Assembly (NCBI GenBank): GCA_943325655.2
Contig: CALPQG020000173.1
Location: 1-6,161 of the forward strand
DNA: 6,161 nucleotides
Source: Bifidobacterium breve
GTDB lineage: Bacteria > Bacteroidota > Bacteroidia > Cytophagales > UBA9547
Direction of reading: 5' to 3'
Below are positions 1 to 5,544 of the stretch, piece by piece. The stretch's first letter is position 1; each line of letters begins with the position of its first letter. The notes under the pieces are model-generated. The model was not told the origin of the DNA. It searched no databases and saw only the letters and a list, made by a program, of their open reading frames with translations. Made by a program: the position numbers and the translations under genes.

Positions 1-66
1 ACCGAACGGTACGTACGGTGGTGTGAGAGGACAGATAGGGAACTAATCCCTATCTTCCTACTCGAT
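1..66 (+). mobile_element. 3' end of a group II intron (partial)
   Basis: The first 66 bases read as the 3' terminus of a bacterial group II intron, a self-splicing retroelement. Bases 8-21 (around TACGTACGGTGG) match the distal strand of domain V, whose usual form is a run such as GTACGTACGGTT. Next comes GTGTGAGAGG, the start of domain VI, and the element ends in CCTACTCGAT at 57-66, a very common group II 3' terminus ending in AY. The 5' part, including any reverse transcriptase/maturase gene, lies off the left edge, so completeness and activity cannot be judged. The intron is on the plus strand and ends two bases beyond the stop codon of the minus-strand DUF4494 gene. The identification rests on remembered consensus and on the fold, not on a database search. 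Confidence 0.85.
25..66 (+). ncRNA. Group II intron domain VI with branch-point A and 3' splice site
   Basis: Bases 25-30 (GAGAGG) pair with 57-63 (CCTACTC), leaving A60 bulged. An upper helix pairs GATAGGG (34-40) with CCCTATC (48-54) around a 7-nt loop, and the two helices are separated by an internal loop ACA/TT. The bulged A60 is the seventh nucleotide from the end if the intron ends at T66, which is the expected place for the lariat branch point. The first exon base would then be T67. The pairing is read directly; the splicing role is inferred from the family. Confidence 0.82.
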
Positions 67-68
67 TA

Positions 69-554
69 TTAAACCTCTTCGTTGATATAAGCTTCTTTCA
101 CTGCGGGGATTTCTTCTGCTTTCTTTTCTTTCAAATAGAAGGGGAAAATTTCCATGATCGGAGTAAAGGCCAATTCTGTAATTTCATGATCGTCAGTAGT
201 AGCACCAAATAAGTCGTTTACAGAATCATAAGCATCTCGTAGGTTTTCTGCTGAAGTCAATATGATTTGGTTAGACTTTAATTCTTTGCCTGATTTTTCA
301 TCCAATGTGGTCAGGTTAACTTTTGCTTTGTACCATTTATAGGATTCTTCGTTGTGAATCAATTCTGTTACCTTGGCTTTTTTAACCGAGTCCAAATTGA
401 ATTCGCCAACAAGTTCGGCCATCTCTTTGTATATTCTTGTCTCAGCTTCAGTAAAACTCACTGCATCAACCAGGTACATTTCACTCACTTTTGCTGTTTT
501 ACCGTTTTCTAAAGTTTTTATATAAGAAACTTTACATTCGTACCACGCTGCCAT
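69..554 (-). CDS. DUF4494 domain-containing protein
   Basis: This encodes a 161-residue soluble protein with no signal peptide or membrane segment. It matches my recollection of DUF4494, a family of unknown function found in Bacteroidota: WYECKV near the N-terminus (residues 4-9), a YLVDAVSFTEAE block (27-38), a second WYKAKV (74-79) and a C-terminal ITELAFTPIMEIFPF (125-139). The two WYxxKV segments begin similar stretches, each ending in [VI]TEL (62-65 and 125-128), which suggests an ancient internal duplication of roughly 65 residues. The start at 554 puts the conserved WYECKV close to the N-terminus, as expected. The gene is separated from rnhB by 82 bp that contain a promoter-like TATATTTG, and it ends two bases from a group II intron. 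The reading frame appears intact. No function can be assigned. Confidence 0.9.
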   Translation of the reverse strand: MAAWYECKVSYIKTLENGKTAKVSEMYLVDAVSFTEAETRIYKEMAELVGEFNLDSVKKAKVTELIHNEESYKWYKAKVNLTTLDEKSGKELKSNQIILTSAENLRDAYDSVNDLFGATTDDHEITELAFTPIMEIFPFYLKEKKAEEIPAVKEAYINEEV

Positions 555-594
555 AATGTATATTTTTTAATTGTTTTTGAATTTTTTTAGCCTA

Positions 595-602
595 CAAATA
601 TA
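595..602 (-). promoter_or_regulatory. Bacteroidota-type -7 promoter element for the DUF4494 gene
   Basis: On the minus strand the sequence reads TATATTTG, an exact match to the TAnnTTTG -7 element of primary sigma factor promoters in Bacteroidota. It lies about 40 bases upstream of the DUF4494 start codon, in the gap after the rnhB stop. I see no convincing TTG at the -33 distance, so this is a one-element call. Confidence 0.4.
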
Positions 603-636
603 CCATCACAATTTTATAATACTATTGATTTTTGCC

Positions 637-1251
637 TTATTCAAAAATGATTTCTAAGGTTTCATTTTCGTCATCTAAAAGCTTGAAACTTGTACGGTGA
701 AGTGACGTAATGCCGTGTTCTATGATTCCCTTTCGGTGTAATTTAGTTGCGTAGGCGGCATTTGTATCCCAACCATAATACGGATATTGTTGGTGGAGTT
801 GTATCATCAAATCGTCGCGGTATGTTTTTGCCAAAACTGAAGCCGCAGCAATGGCGTAAAATTTTCCATCTCCCTGTATGATACATTCATGAGGGATTTT
901 TTTATATTTTTTAAACCTGTTACCATCTACCAATAATAATTCTGGCGTAATCGGTAATTGGTCAAGTGCCAAATGCATGGCCAAAATGGATGCATTTAAA
1001 ATGTTGATTTCATCGATTTTAACATTGGATACTTCTGCTATTTTCCAGGCAATGGCTTCTTTTTCAATCACCTCTCTCAATAAATACCTTTGTTTGATGG
1101 TTAATTTTTTGGAATCATTGAGTAACTCATGCTGGAAGTCTTTGGGCAATATTACCGCTGCGGCTACTACTGGGCCAGCCAGGCAACCTCTCCCGACTTC
1201 ATCCAAACCTGCTTCAATTAAATCTTTGGTAAAAGACGATTGTAATCCCAT
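637..1251 (-). CDS. rnhB: Ribonuclease HII
   Basis: RNase HII is a cytoplasmic endonuclease that cuts the RNA strand of RNA-DNA hybrids. It nicks DNA 5' of single misincorporated ribonucleotides, starting ribonucleotide excision repair. The 204-residue protein has the normal family length. The four acidic metal ligands are visible: D17 and E18 in LDEVGRGCLAGPV, D109 in LLLVDGN, and D146 in SVLAKTYRD. The conserved NDSKKL (45-50) and the C-terminal HRTSF (185-189) are also present. The start at 1251 leaves the usual short leader before the first motif. The gene begins 40 bp after the nucleosidase stop on the same strand, so the two are probably cotranscribed; no promoter or terminator is obvious between them. 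The enzyme looks complete and ordinary. Confidence 0.97.
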   Translation of the reverse strand: MGLQSSFTKDLIEAGLDEVGRGCLAGPVVAAAVILPKDFQHELLNDSKKLTIKQRYLLREVIEKEAIAWKIAEVSNVKIDEINILNASILAMHLALDQLPITPELLLVDGNRFKKYKKIPHECIIQGDGKFYAIAAASVLAKTYRDDLMIQLHQQYPYYGWDTNAAYATKLHRKGIIEHGITSLHRTSFKLLDDENETLEIIFE

Positions 1252-1291
1252 GTTGCCTAATTATTGTTGAATAATTTGTTGGTTGAATTGA

Positions 1292-2041
1292 CTAAAGTGT
1301 AGACAATATATTTAATAATGCTTTCAAAATTCCCATGGAATATTTACTCGAAATCTCATTGATGAATTTTGGGAAATCTATATGTGCCTCATTGTTTGCA
1401 CTGTCAGAAATGGTTCTGATGATGGTGCAAGGAATATCAAATTCATAACACACCTGAGCCACTGCTGCACCTTCCATTTCTACACAAAGTACATGAGGCA
1501 ATGCCTTTTGTAAAGCCAATTTGTCTTCATGCGAGGCAAAAAACTTGTCTCCACTCGCGATGTTTCCAATATGGATTTTAGGATTTACAATATTAAATGC
1601 TGCCAAGGCGCTGATACTTGTTGAAATCGTTTCTAAAAATAGATTTACTGCATTTGCTGCAAGTGAAATGTATTGCTCAGGTGTTTCAAAATAGGTTTTA
1701 TTCAACAAAGGAATTTCAAATTGTGCCATCAAAGGACGTGCATCCATATCATGTTGGTACAACTGTTTGGCAATCACAATATCGCCAATGGCCAAATCGT
1801 CATGAATGGCCCCAGCCACTCCTGTGAAAATCACCTGGTCAACTTTGAATTTCAAAATTAAGGTACTTACAGTTGTCGCCGCCGCTACTTTTCCCCACCT
1901 AGAAAATACGATTACCACCGGTTTTCCCCAAAGGATTCCTTCGTAATAGGTACGCTGACCAATAACCTGGGTCGAATTTAAGGTTAAACAAGCTACCAAA
2001 TCGTTGATTTCTTCGGGCATCGCGCCCATGATTCCAATCAT
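1292..2041 (-). CDS. mtnN: 5'-methylthioadenosine/S-adenosylhomocysteine nucleosidase
   Basis: This cytoplasmic enzyme hydrolyses the glycosidic bond of methylthioadenosine and S-adenosylhomocysteine, releasing adenine. It thereby removes inhibitory by-products of SAM-dependent methylation and polyamine synthesis. The N-terminal IGIMGAMPEEI places E11 at the position of E. coli E12. FTGVAGAI (72-79) and AIGDIVIA (84-91) are the typical core. CVEMEGAAVAQVC (186-198) supplies the nucleoside-binding M189 and E190, and RTISDSA (209-215) supplies the catalytic acid D213. At 249 residues it is somewhat longer than the E. coli enzyme (232). The extra length lies around residues 97-123, where a QHDMDARP segment seen in other members introduces an insertion. 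Futalosine hydrolase is a related alternative, but the catalytic and specificity motifs favour MTAN. rnhB follows 40 bp downstream, and upstream is an unusual 180-bp heptamer-repeat region. Confidence 0.93.
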   Translation of the reverse strand: MIGIMGAMPEEINDLVACLTLNSTQVIGQRTYYEGILWGKPVVIVFSRWGKVAAATTVSTLILKFKVDQVIFTGVAGAIHDDLAIGDIVIAKQLYQHDMDARPLMAQFEIPLLNKTYFETPEQYISLAANAVNLFLETISTSISALAAFNIVNPKIHIGNIASGDKFFASHEDKLALQKALPHVLCVEMEGAAVAQVCYEFDIPCTIIRTISDSANNEAHIDFPKFINEISSKYSMGILKALLNILSTL

Positions 2042-2043
2042 TT

Positions 2044-2078
2044 TTTAGTGTTGAGTGTTTAGTGTTGAATGTTGAGTA
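2044..2078. repeat. Left heptamer array, five 7-bp units (TTKAGTG type)
   Basis: Five contiguous 7-bp units are read directly: TTTAGTG, TTGAGTG, TTTAGTG, TTGAATG and TTGAGTA. The first four make a 14-bp supra-unit repeated twice. The array begins only two bases upstream of the mtnN start codon, so it would form the leader of the mtnN mRNA. Its units resemble the reverse complement of those in the array at 2194-2228. Confidence 0.85.
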
Positions 2079-2120
2079 GCTTTAATTATAATGACTTAAT
2101 AAAATATAGATTTTTTAACT

Positions 2121-2191
2121 TGTAAACTGATAACTGTAAACTGATAACTTGTAAACTGATAACTGTAAACTGATTACTATAAACTGATTAC
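2121..2191. repeat. Central tandem repeat, five 14-bp units made of TGWWAAC heptamers
   Basis: Five copies of a 14-bp unit occur. Three are identical TGTAAACTGATAAC (2121-2134, 2135-2148 and 2150-2163, with one extra T at 2149), followed by TGTAAACTGATTAC (2164-2177) and TATAAACTGATTAC (2178-2191). Each unit is itself two related heptamers, TGTAAAC and TGATAAC, so the basic period is 7. The array is non-coding and lies between the TPR glycosyltransferase-like gene and mtnN. Confidence 0.93.
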
Positions 2192-2193
2192 AA

Positions 2194-2228
2194 CTAAAAA
2201 CTCAATACTCACAACTCAATACTATTTA
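2194..2228. repeat. Right heptamer array, five 7-bp units (CTCAATA type)
   Basis: The units are CTAAAAA, CTCAATA, CTCACAA, CTCAATA and CTATTTA. The last overlaps the stop codon of the preceding minus-strand gene (stop at 2222-2224). The reverse complement of the core unit, read in register as TTGAGTA, is identical to the final unit of the left array. The two outer arrays therefore form imperfect inverted arms around the central 14-bp repeat. Confidence 0.75.
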
Positions 2229-4114
2229 CATATTGCTCCCACAGCACCAATCGCATTGGCATTGCCAAGTTGGGCTGCTATTTTCCAGTCTTTACAAGCC
2301 ATTTCCAATTGTTGGAGTTGGTAGTAAGAATTTCCTCTGTTACTCAATGCATTGGCGTCGTTGGGATTGGCTTCAATGATGGTAGTATAATCTGCAATGG
2401 AGCCTTTAAGGTCTTTGAGGTAAGCTTTGGTATTTCCCCTGTTTTTTAAGGTTTCAAAATCTGTAGGATTGATTGATATCGCTTTATCAAACAATGCTAG
2501 CGCTTCAGGGAATTGCTTTAAGTTGTATTGGCAAAGTCCTGCAGCGCTCAATGCTTCTACATTATTGGGCTCAATTAACAGTACTTTTTCAAAATCTAAC
2601 AATGCTTTTGAATGTGCATTTAATTTTAACAAACAGGTTCCTCTGTTGAAATAAAGTTTTGGAATATCCTGTTTTAAAGTTGCAGCCTTGTCATAATCCT
2701 TCACCGCTTCAGCGTATTGATTGGTTTTAAAGAAAATAACTCCACGGTTGATATAGGCTTCAAAATTTGCTGGATCTAAAGCAATCGCGCTATTGTAATC
2801 GTTGAGTGCCGCCGAGTTGTTTTCTTCTTTGCTGTAGGCATCTCCTCGAATGCTGTAAGGAATGGCGACTGCTGGATATTTAGCGATAATGTCTGTAAAC
2901 AAACTGATACTATTTTTCCAAACGCTTAACCTGTTGAATGAAACAATTCCAAGGATTATGCTGGCAACGAGTAAGGTTATGGTTTTGGTAGAATCGGATT
3001 TGAATACATCATTTAAACCCAACCCAATTCCAAAAAACAATCCTAAATAGGGTAAGTAGGTATACCTTTCTGCCACTACGGCATTTCCAAAAGGAACAAT
3101 TTTGAGTACTAAAGCAATTGAAACAAGGAAAAATAGCAAGGAAAATAGGACGTCTTTTTGAACCGATTTTAGTTTCCAAACCACTACTGCAAGTAAAGGA
3201 ATAACGATTACGGAGAGGTAATATATGCTGGGTAAAGCATTGTTTATTTTATCGGGATAATAATGAAATGCAGCTTGTTGAAGTGGTAAAATTGTTTTTA
3301 CCAAATAAAAACCGATGGCATAAGTGAGTAAAAAAAGTCGGTCAAGCAAGTTGAATTTACTGCTCAAATTGTCCGTTAAATTTCCTGTATCGTGAAATAA
3401 AAAAGGAATCAATCCAAATACAATACTTACCAATGATAGCATAAGTACCGGCATATAGTCTTTGAAATTAAATTTTTCGGAAGATTTATACCATTGTAGC
3501 AATGCCAATATTACCGGTAATGTAATGGCCATTGGCTTTGCCAAACATGAAATGACAAACAATAATAAGGTGTAAATTAGGTATTTATTCTCTTTGGATT
3601 CAATGAAATTCAAATAGGTAAACATGGCTGATAAATAGAAAAATGCATACAAAACGTCTTTTCTTTCACTGATCCAGGCAACTGATTCTACGTGCATGGG
3701 GTGTAAGGCAAACATGGATGTTACAAACAACACTACCCATTGTTGCTTGGTGATTTTGCTGAATACCGCGAAAACAAGTAAGGTATTTCCTAAATGAAAA
3801 AGTAGGTTGGTAAAATGATAACCAAAAGGTTTGAATCCCCAAATGGCATAATCAACGGCAAATGAGGTAATCGTGAGCGGACTGTACATGTTCAGCAAGG
3901 TATGCGTGAAAATGTACTTGATGTTTTGAAAAGTTAAGGAGGTAATCGCAGGGTTTTCTGTTACAAAATGGTTGTCGTCCCAACTGTTAATGAATTGGTT
4001 TTGAAGTGATGGGAAATAAACAAAAAGGGTTGCTACCAAAATAAAAATCAAAGCAGGAAGCTGCGAATTGCTTTTTGAAATAGGTAGCGGTGTCTGTTTG
4101 TTTTTGTTTGCCAT
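2222..4114 (-). CDS. TMTC-like GT-C glycosyltransferase-type membrane protein with C-terminal TPRs
   Basis: This 630-residue protein has two parts. Residues 1-395 are very hydrophobic, with roughly 11-13 predicted membrane segments. They carry hallmarks of GT-C fold, O-mannosyltransferase-like proteins: NSWDDNHF (43-50) with the paired acids D46 and D47 in the first outer loop, FGYHFTNLLFH (97-107), LHPMHVESVAWISERKD (137-153), and AERYTYLPYLGL (348-359). Residues 416-619 form six consecutive 34-residue TPRs starting near 416, 450, 484, 518, 552 and 586. This order, multi-pass region then TPRs, parallels eukaryotic TMTC O-mannosyltransferases. The likely role is transfer of a sugar from a lipid-linked donor at the inner membrane, with the TPRs binding a protein partner; donor and acceptor are unknown. 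The start at 4114 gives a short lysine-rich cytoplasmic N-terminus before the first membrane segment. It lies 71 bp after purM. Confidence 0.8.
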   Translation of the reverse strand: MANKNKQTPLPISKSNSQLPALIFILVATLFVYFPSLQNQFINSWDDNHFVTENPAITSLTFQNIKYIFTHTLLNMYSPLTITSFAVDYAIWGFKPFGYHFTNLLFHLGNTLLVFAVFSKITKQQWVVLFVTSMFALHPMHVESVAWISERKDVLYAFFYLSAMFTYLNFIESKENKYLIYTLLLFVISCLAKPMAITLPVILALLQWYKSSEKFNFKDYMPVLMLSLVSIVFGLIPFLFHDTGNLTDNLSSKFNLLDRLFLLTYAIGFYLVKTILPLQQAAFHYYPDKINNALPSIYYLSVIVIPLLAVVVWKLKSVQKDVLFSLLFFLVSIALVLKIVPFGNAVVAERYTYLPYLGLFFGIGLGLNDVFKSDSTKTITLLVASIILGIVSFNRLSVWKNSISLFTDIIAKYPAVAIPYSIRGDAYSKEENNSAALNDYNSAIALDPANFEAYINRGVIFFKTNQYAEAVKDYDKAATLKQDIPKLYFNRGTCLLKLNAHSKALLDFEKVLLIEPNNVEALSAAGLCQYNLKQFPEALALFDKAISINPTDFETLKNRGNTKAYLKDLKGSIADYTTIIEANPNDANALSNRGNSYYQLQQLEMACKDWKIAAQLGNANAIGAVGAICK

Positions 4115-4185
4115 CGGTTAAATTGTCACAACGTAAGCATTAGTCCTTTATCTAAAAATCAAATAGGAATACAACCCTTATTCAA

Positions 4186-5376
4186 TTAATATTCAAAAAC
4201 TTTTCCATGAGCTTTGATGGTTAATTTTTTGCCTTCAAAGTTTTCTACGCGTCCTACAATTTGCGTATCAATGTTAAAAGATTTTCCAATTTGAATCAAT
4301 GCTTCAGCATATTGTTGGTCAATATATACTTCTAATCGGTGTCCCATATTGAAAACTTTGTACATTTCCTTATAGTCCGTTTTGCTTTCTTCCTGAATCA
4401 ATTTGAACAAAGGAGGAACATCAAAAAGCCTGTCCTTGATAATATGCACATTGTTGGCGAAGTGTAATATTTTGGTTTGCGCACCTCCGGAACAATGAAT
4501 CATTCCACCCACAACTTCCCTGAATTCGTTTAAAATAGCATTCACTACAGGTGCATAAGTACGTGTAGGAGAGAGTACTAACTTCCCTGCATTTAAAGGA
4601 GAACCTTCCACATGGTCGGTTAGGTTTTTGTTTCCGCTATAGATCAGGTCTGAAGGAATTGCGTTGTCGTAAGTTTCAGGATATTTATTGGCAAATATTT
4701 TAGAAAACACATCGTGACGTGCTGAAGTCAAACCATTGCTTCCCATTCCGCCATTGTATTCTTGTTCGTAAGTTGCCTGTCCGTAACTTGAAAAGCCAAC
4801 AATCACTTGTCCTGGTTTTATTTTTTCATTGGTGATTACGTCAGCGCGTTTCATACGGCAAGTCACGGTGCTGTCTACGATAATTGTTCTTACCAAATCG
4901 CCTACGTCTGCAGTTTCTCCTCCAGTGCTATAAATGCCCACACCATTGTCTCTAAGCATTTGCAGTACTTCTTCAGTGCCATTAATAATGGCTGCAATTA
5001 CTTCTCCTGGAATCAGGTTTTTGTTACGGCCAATGGTGGAAGAAAGCAATATGTTGTCAGTTGCACCAATGCAAAGTAAATCGTCGGTATTCATGACTAC
5101 CGCATCTTGTGCGATTCCTTTCCATACAGAAATATCTCCGGTTTCTTTCCAGTAAAGGTATGCCAAAGAAGATTTTGTACCCGCTCCGTCAGCATGCATG
5201 ATATTGCAAAATGCATCGTCTCCACCCAAAATGTCAGGAATCACTTTGCAAAAAGCATTGGGAAAAATACCTTTGTCTATGTTGCTAATGGCATTGTGTA
5301 CGTCTTCTTTTGAGGCCGAAACCCCACGTTGCATATATCTTTCGTTCATGGTACTGTTTTGGATGGACAAAGCCAT
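4186..5376 (-). CDS. purM: Phosphoribosylformylglycinamidine cyclo-ligase (AIR synthase)
   Basis: PurM carries out the fifth step of de novo purine synthesis, the ATP-dependent cyclisation of FGAM to AIR, in the cytoplasm. Recognisable motifs are QRGVSASKEDV (16-26), DGAGTK (63-68), NTDDLLCIGA (96-105), TGGETADVGD (151-160), MGSNGLTSARHDVF (211-224), LSPTRTY (268-274), HCSGGAQTK (294-302) and EMYKVFNMG (337-345). At 396 residues it is longer than E. coli PurM (345). The extra length lies mainly after the GSNG motif (about 225-265), as I recall for Bacteroidota forms. An internal ATG at 5349 gives a protein starting MNERYMQRGVS, closer to the usual Bacteroidota N-terminus, so the true start may be 27 bases inside the coordinates given. 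No other purine gene is nearby. The 168-bp upstream gap contains the preceding gene's terminator and a degenerate heptamer repeat. Confidence 0.93.
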   Translation of the reverse strand: MALSIQNSTMNERYMQRGVSASKEDVHNAISNIDKGIFPNAFCKVIPDILGGDDAFCNIMHADGAGTKSSLAYLYWKETGDISVWKGIAQDAVVMNTDDLLCIGATDNILLSSTIGRNKNLIPGEVIAAIINGTEEVLQMLRDNGVGIYSTGGETADVGDLVRTIIVDSTVTCRMKRADVITNEKIKPGQVIVGFSSYGQATYEQEYNGGMGSNGLTSARHDVFSKIFANKYPETYDNAIPSDLIYSGNKNLTDHVEGSPLNAGKLVLSPTRTYAPVVNAILNEFREVVGGMIHCSGGAQTKILHFANNVHIIKDRLFDVPPLFKLIQEESKTDYKEMYKVFNMGHRLEVYIDQQYAEALIQIGKSFNIDTQIVGRVENFEGKKLTIKAHGKVFEY

Positions 5377-5416
5377 TGAAATTAAACTGCAAGATAAATT
5401 ATTTTAGGGAAATAAG

Positions 5417-5444
5417 TTTACAGTTTTATGTTTTCTGTTTACAG
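5417..5444. repeat. Degenerate heptamer array upstream of purM
   Basis: Four contiguous 7-bp units are read as TTTACAG, TTTTATG, TTTTCTG and TTTACAG. The outer units are the exact reverse complement of CTGTAAA, the heptamer inside the 14-bp repeats at 2121-2191 read one register over. The same motif therefore occurs in a second intergenic gap in opposite orientation. The inner units have diverged, and AT-rich sequence makes chance similarity possible. Confidence 0.5.
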
Positions 5445-5489
5445 ATTTTAATTAAAAATGGATAGTTTGATGGATATAGATTTGTAAAC

Positions 5490-5516
5490 AAAAAAAACAT
5501 CCCAATTTTGGGATGC
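5490..5516 (-). terminator. Rho-independent terminator of the T9SS-exported protein gene
   Basis: CATCCCAA (5498-5505) and TTGGGATG (5508-5515) form a perfect 8-bp inverted repeat with a 2-base centre, which in RNA would open to a larger loop. On the minus strand the hairpin is followed by eight Ts (complement of A5490-A5497). It starts 29 bases after the stop codon of the gene at 5545. The plus strand also has five Ts after the stem (5517-5521), so it could act in both directions. It should separate the secreted-protein transcript from purM. Confidence 0.88.
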
Positions 5517-5544
5517 TTTTTGAAAATTCGTAATAAAATGTTGC

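Noticed and set aside
977..1270. Plus-strand ORF of 97 codons opposite rnhB
   Set aside because: It lies wholly antisense to the well-supported rnhB coding region, has no recognisable motif and is explained as a shadow frame.
1259..1276. Perfect 7-bp inverted repeat (AATTATT, 4-nt loop, AATAATT) between mtnN and rnhB as a terminator
   Set aside because: The stem contains only A-T pairs and would be weak, and no T-run follows it on the minus strand; it is probably chance in AT-rich DNA.
1618..1861. Two overlapping plus-strand ORFs opposite the nucleosidase gene
   Set aside because: Both are antisense to conserved nucleosidase sequence, overlap each other in different frames and resemble no family.
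2101..2108. TATATTTT on the minus strand as a -7 promoter element for mtnN
   Set aside because: It differs from TAnnTTTG at the last base and has no TTG at the -33 spacing; in this AT-rich gap such a match is expected by chance.
2121..2191. CRISPR-like array
   Set aside because: Units are only 14 bp, are directly contiguous without spacers and are themselves made of heptamers, so this is a simple tandem repeat.
4807..5407. Several plus-strand ORFs opposite purM
   Set aside because: They overlap one another and are antisense to a clear purM frame; they look like shadow translations.
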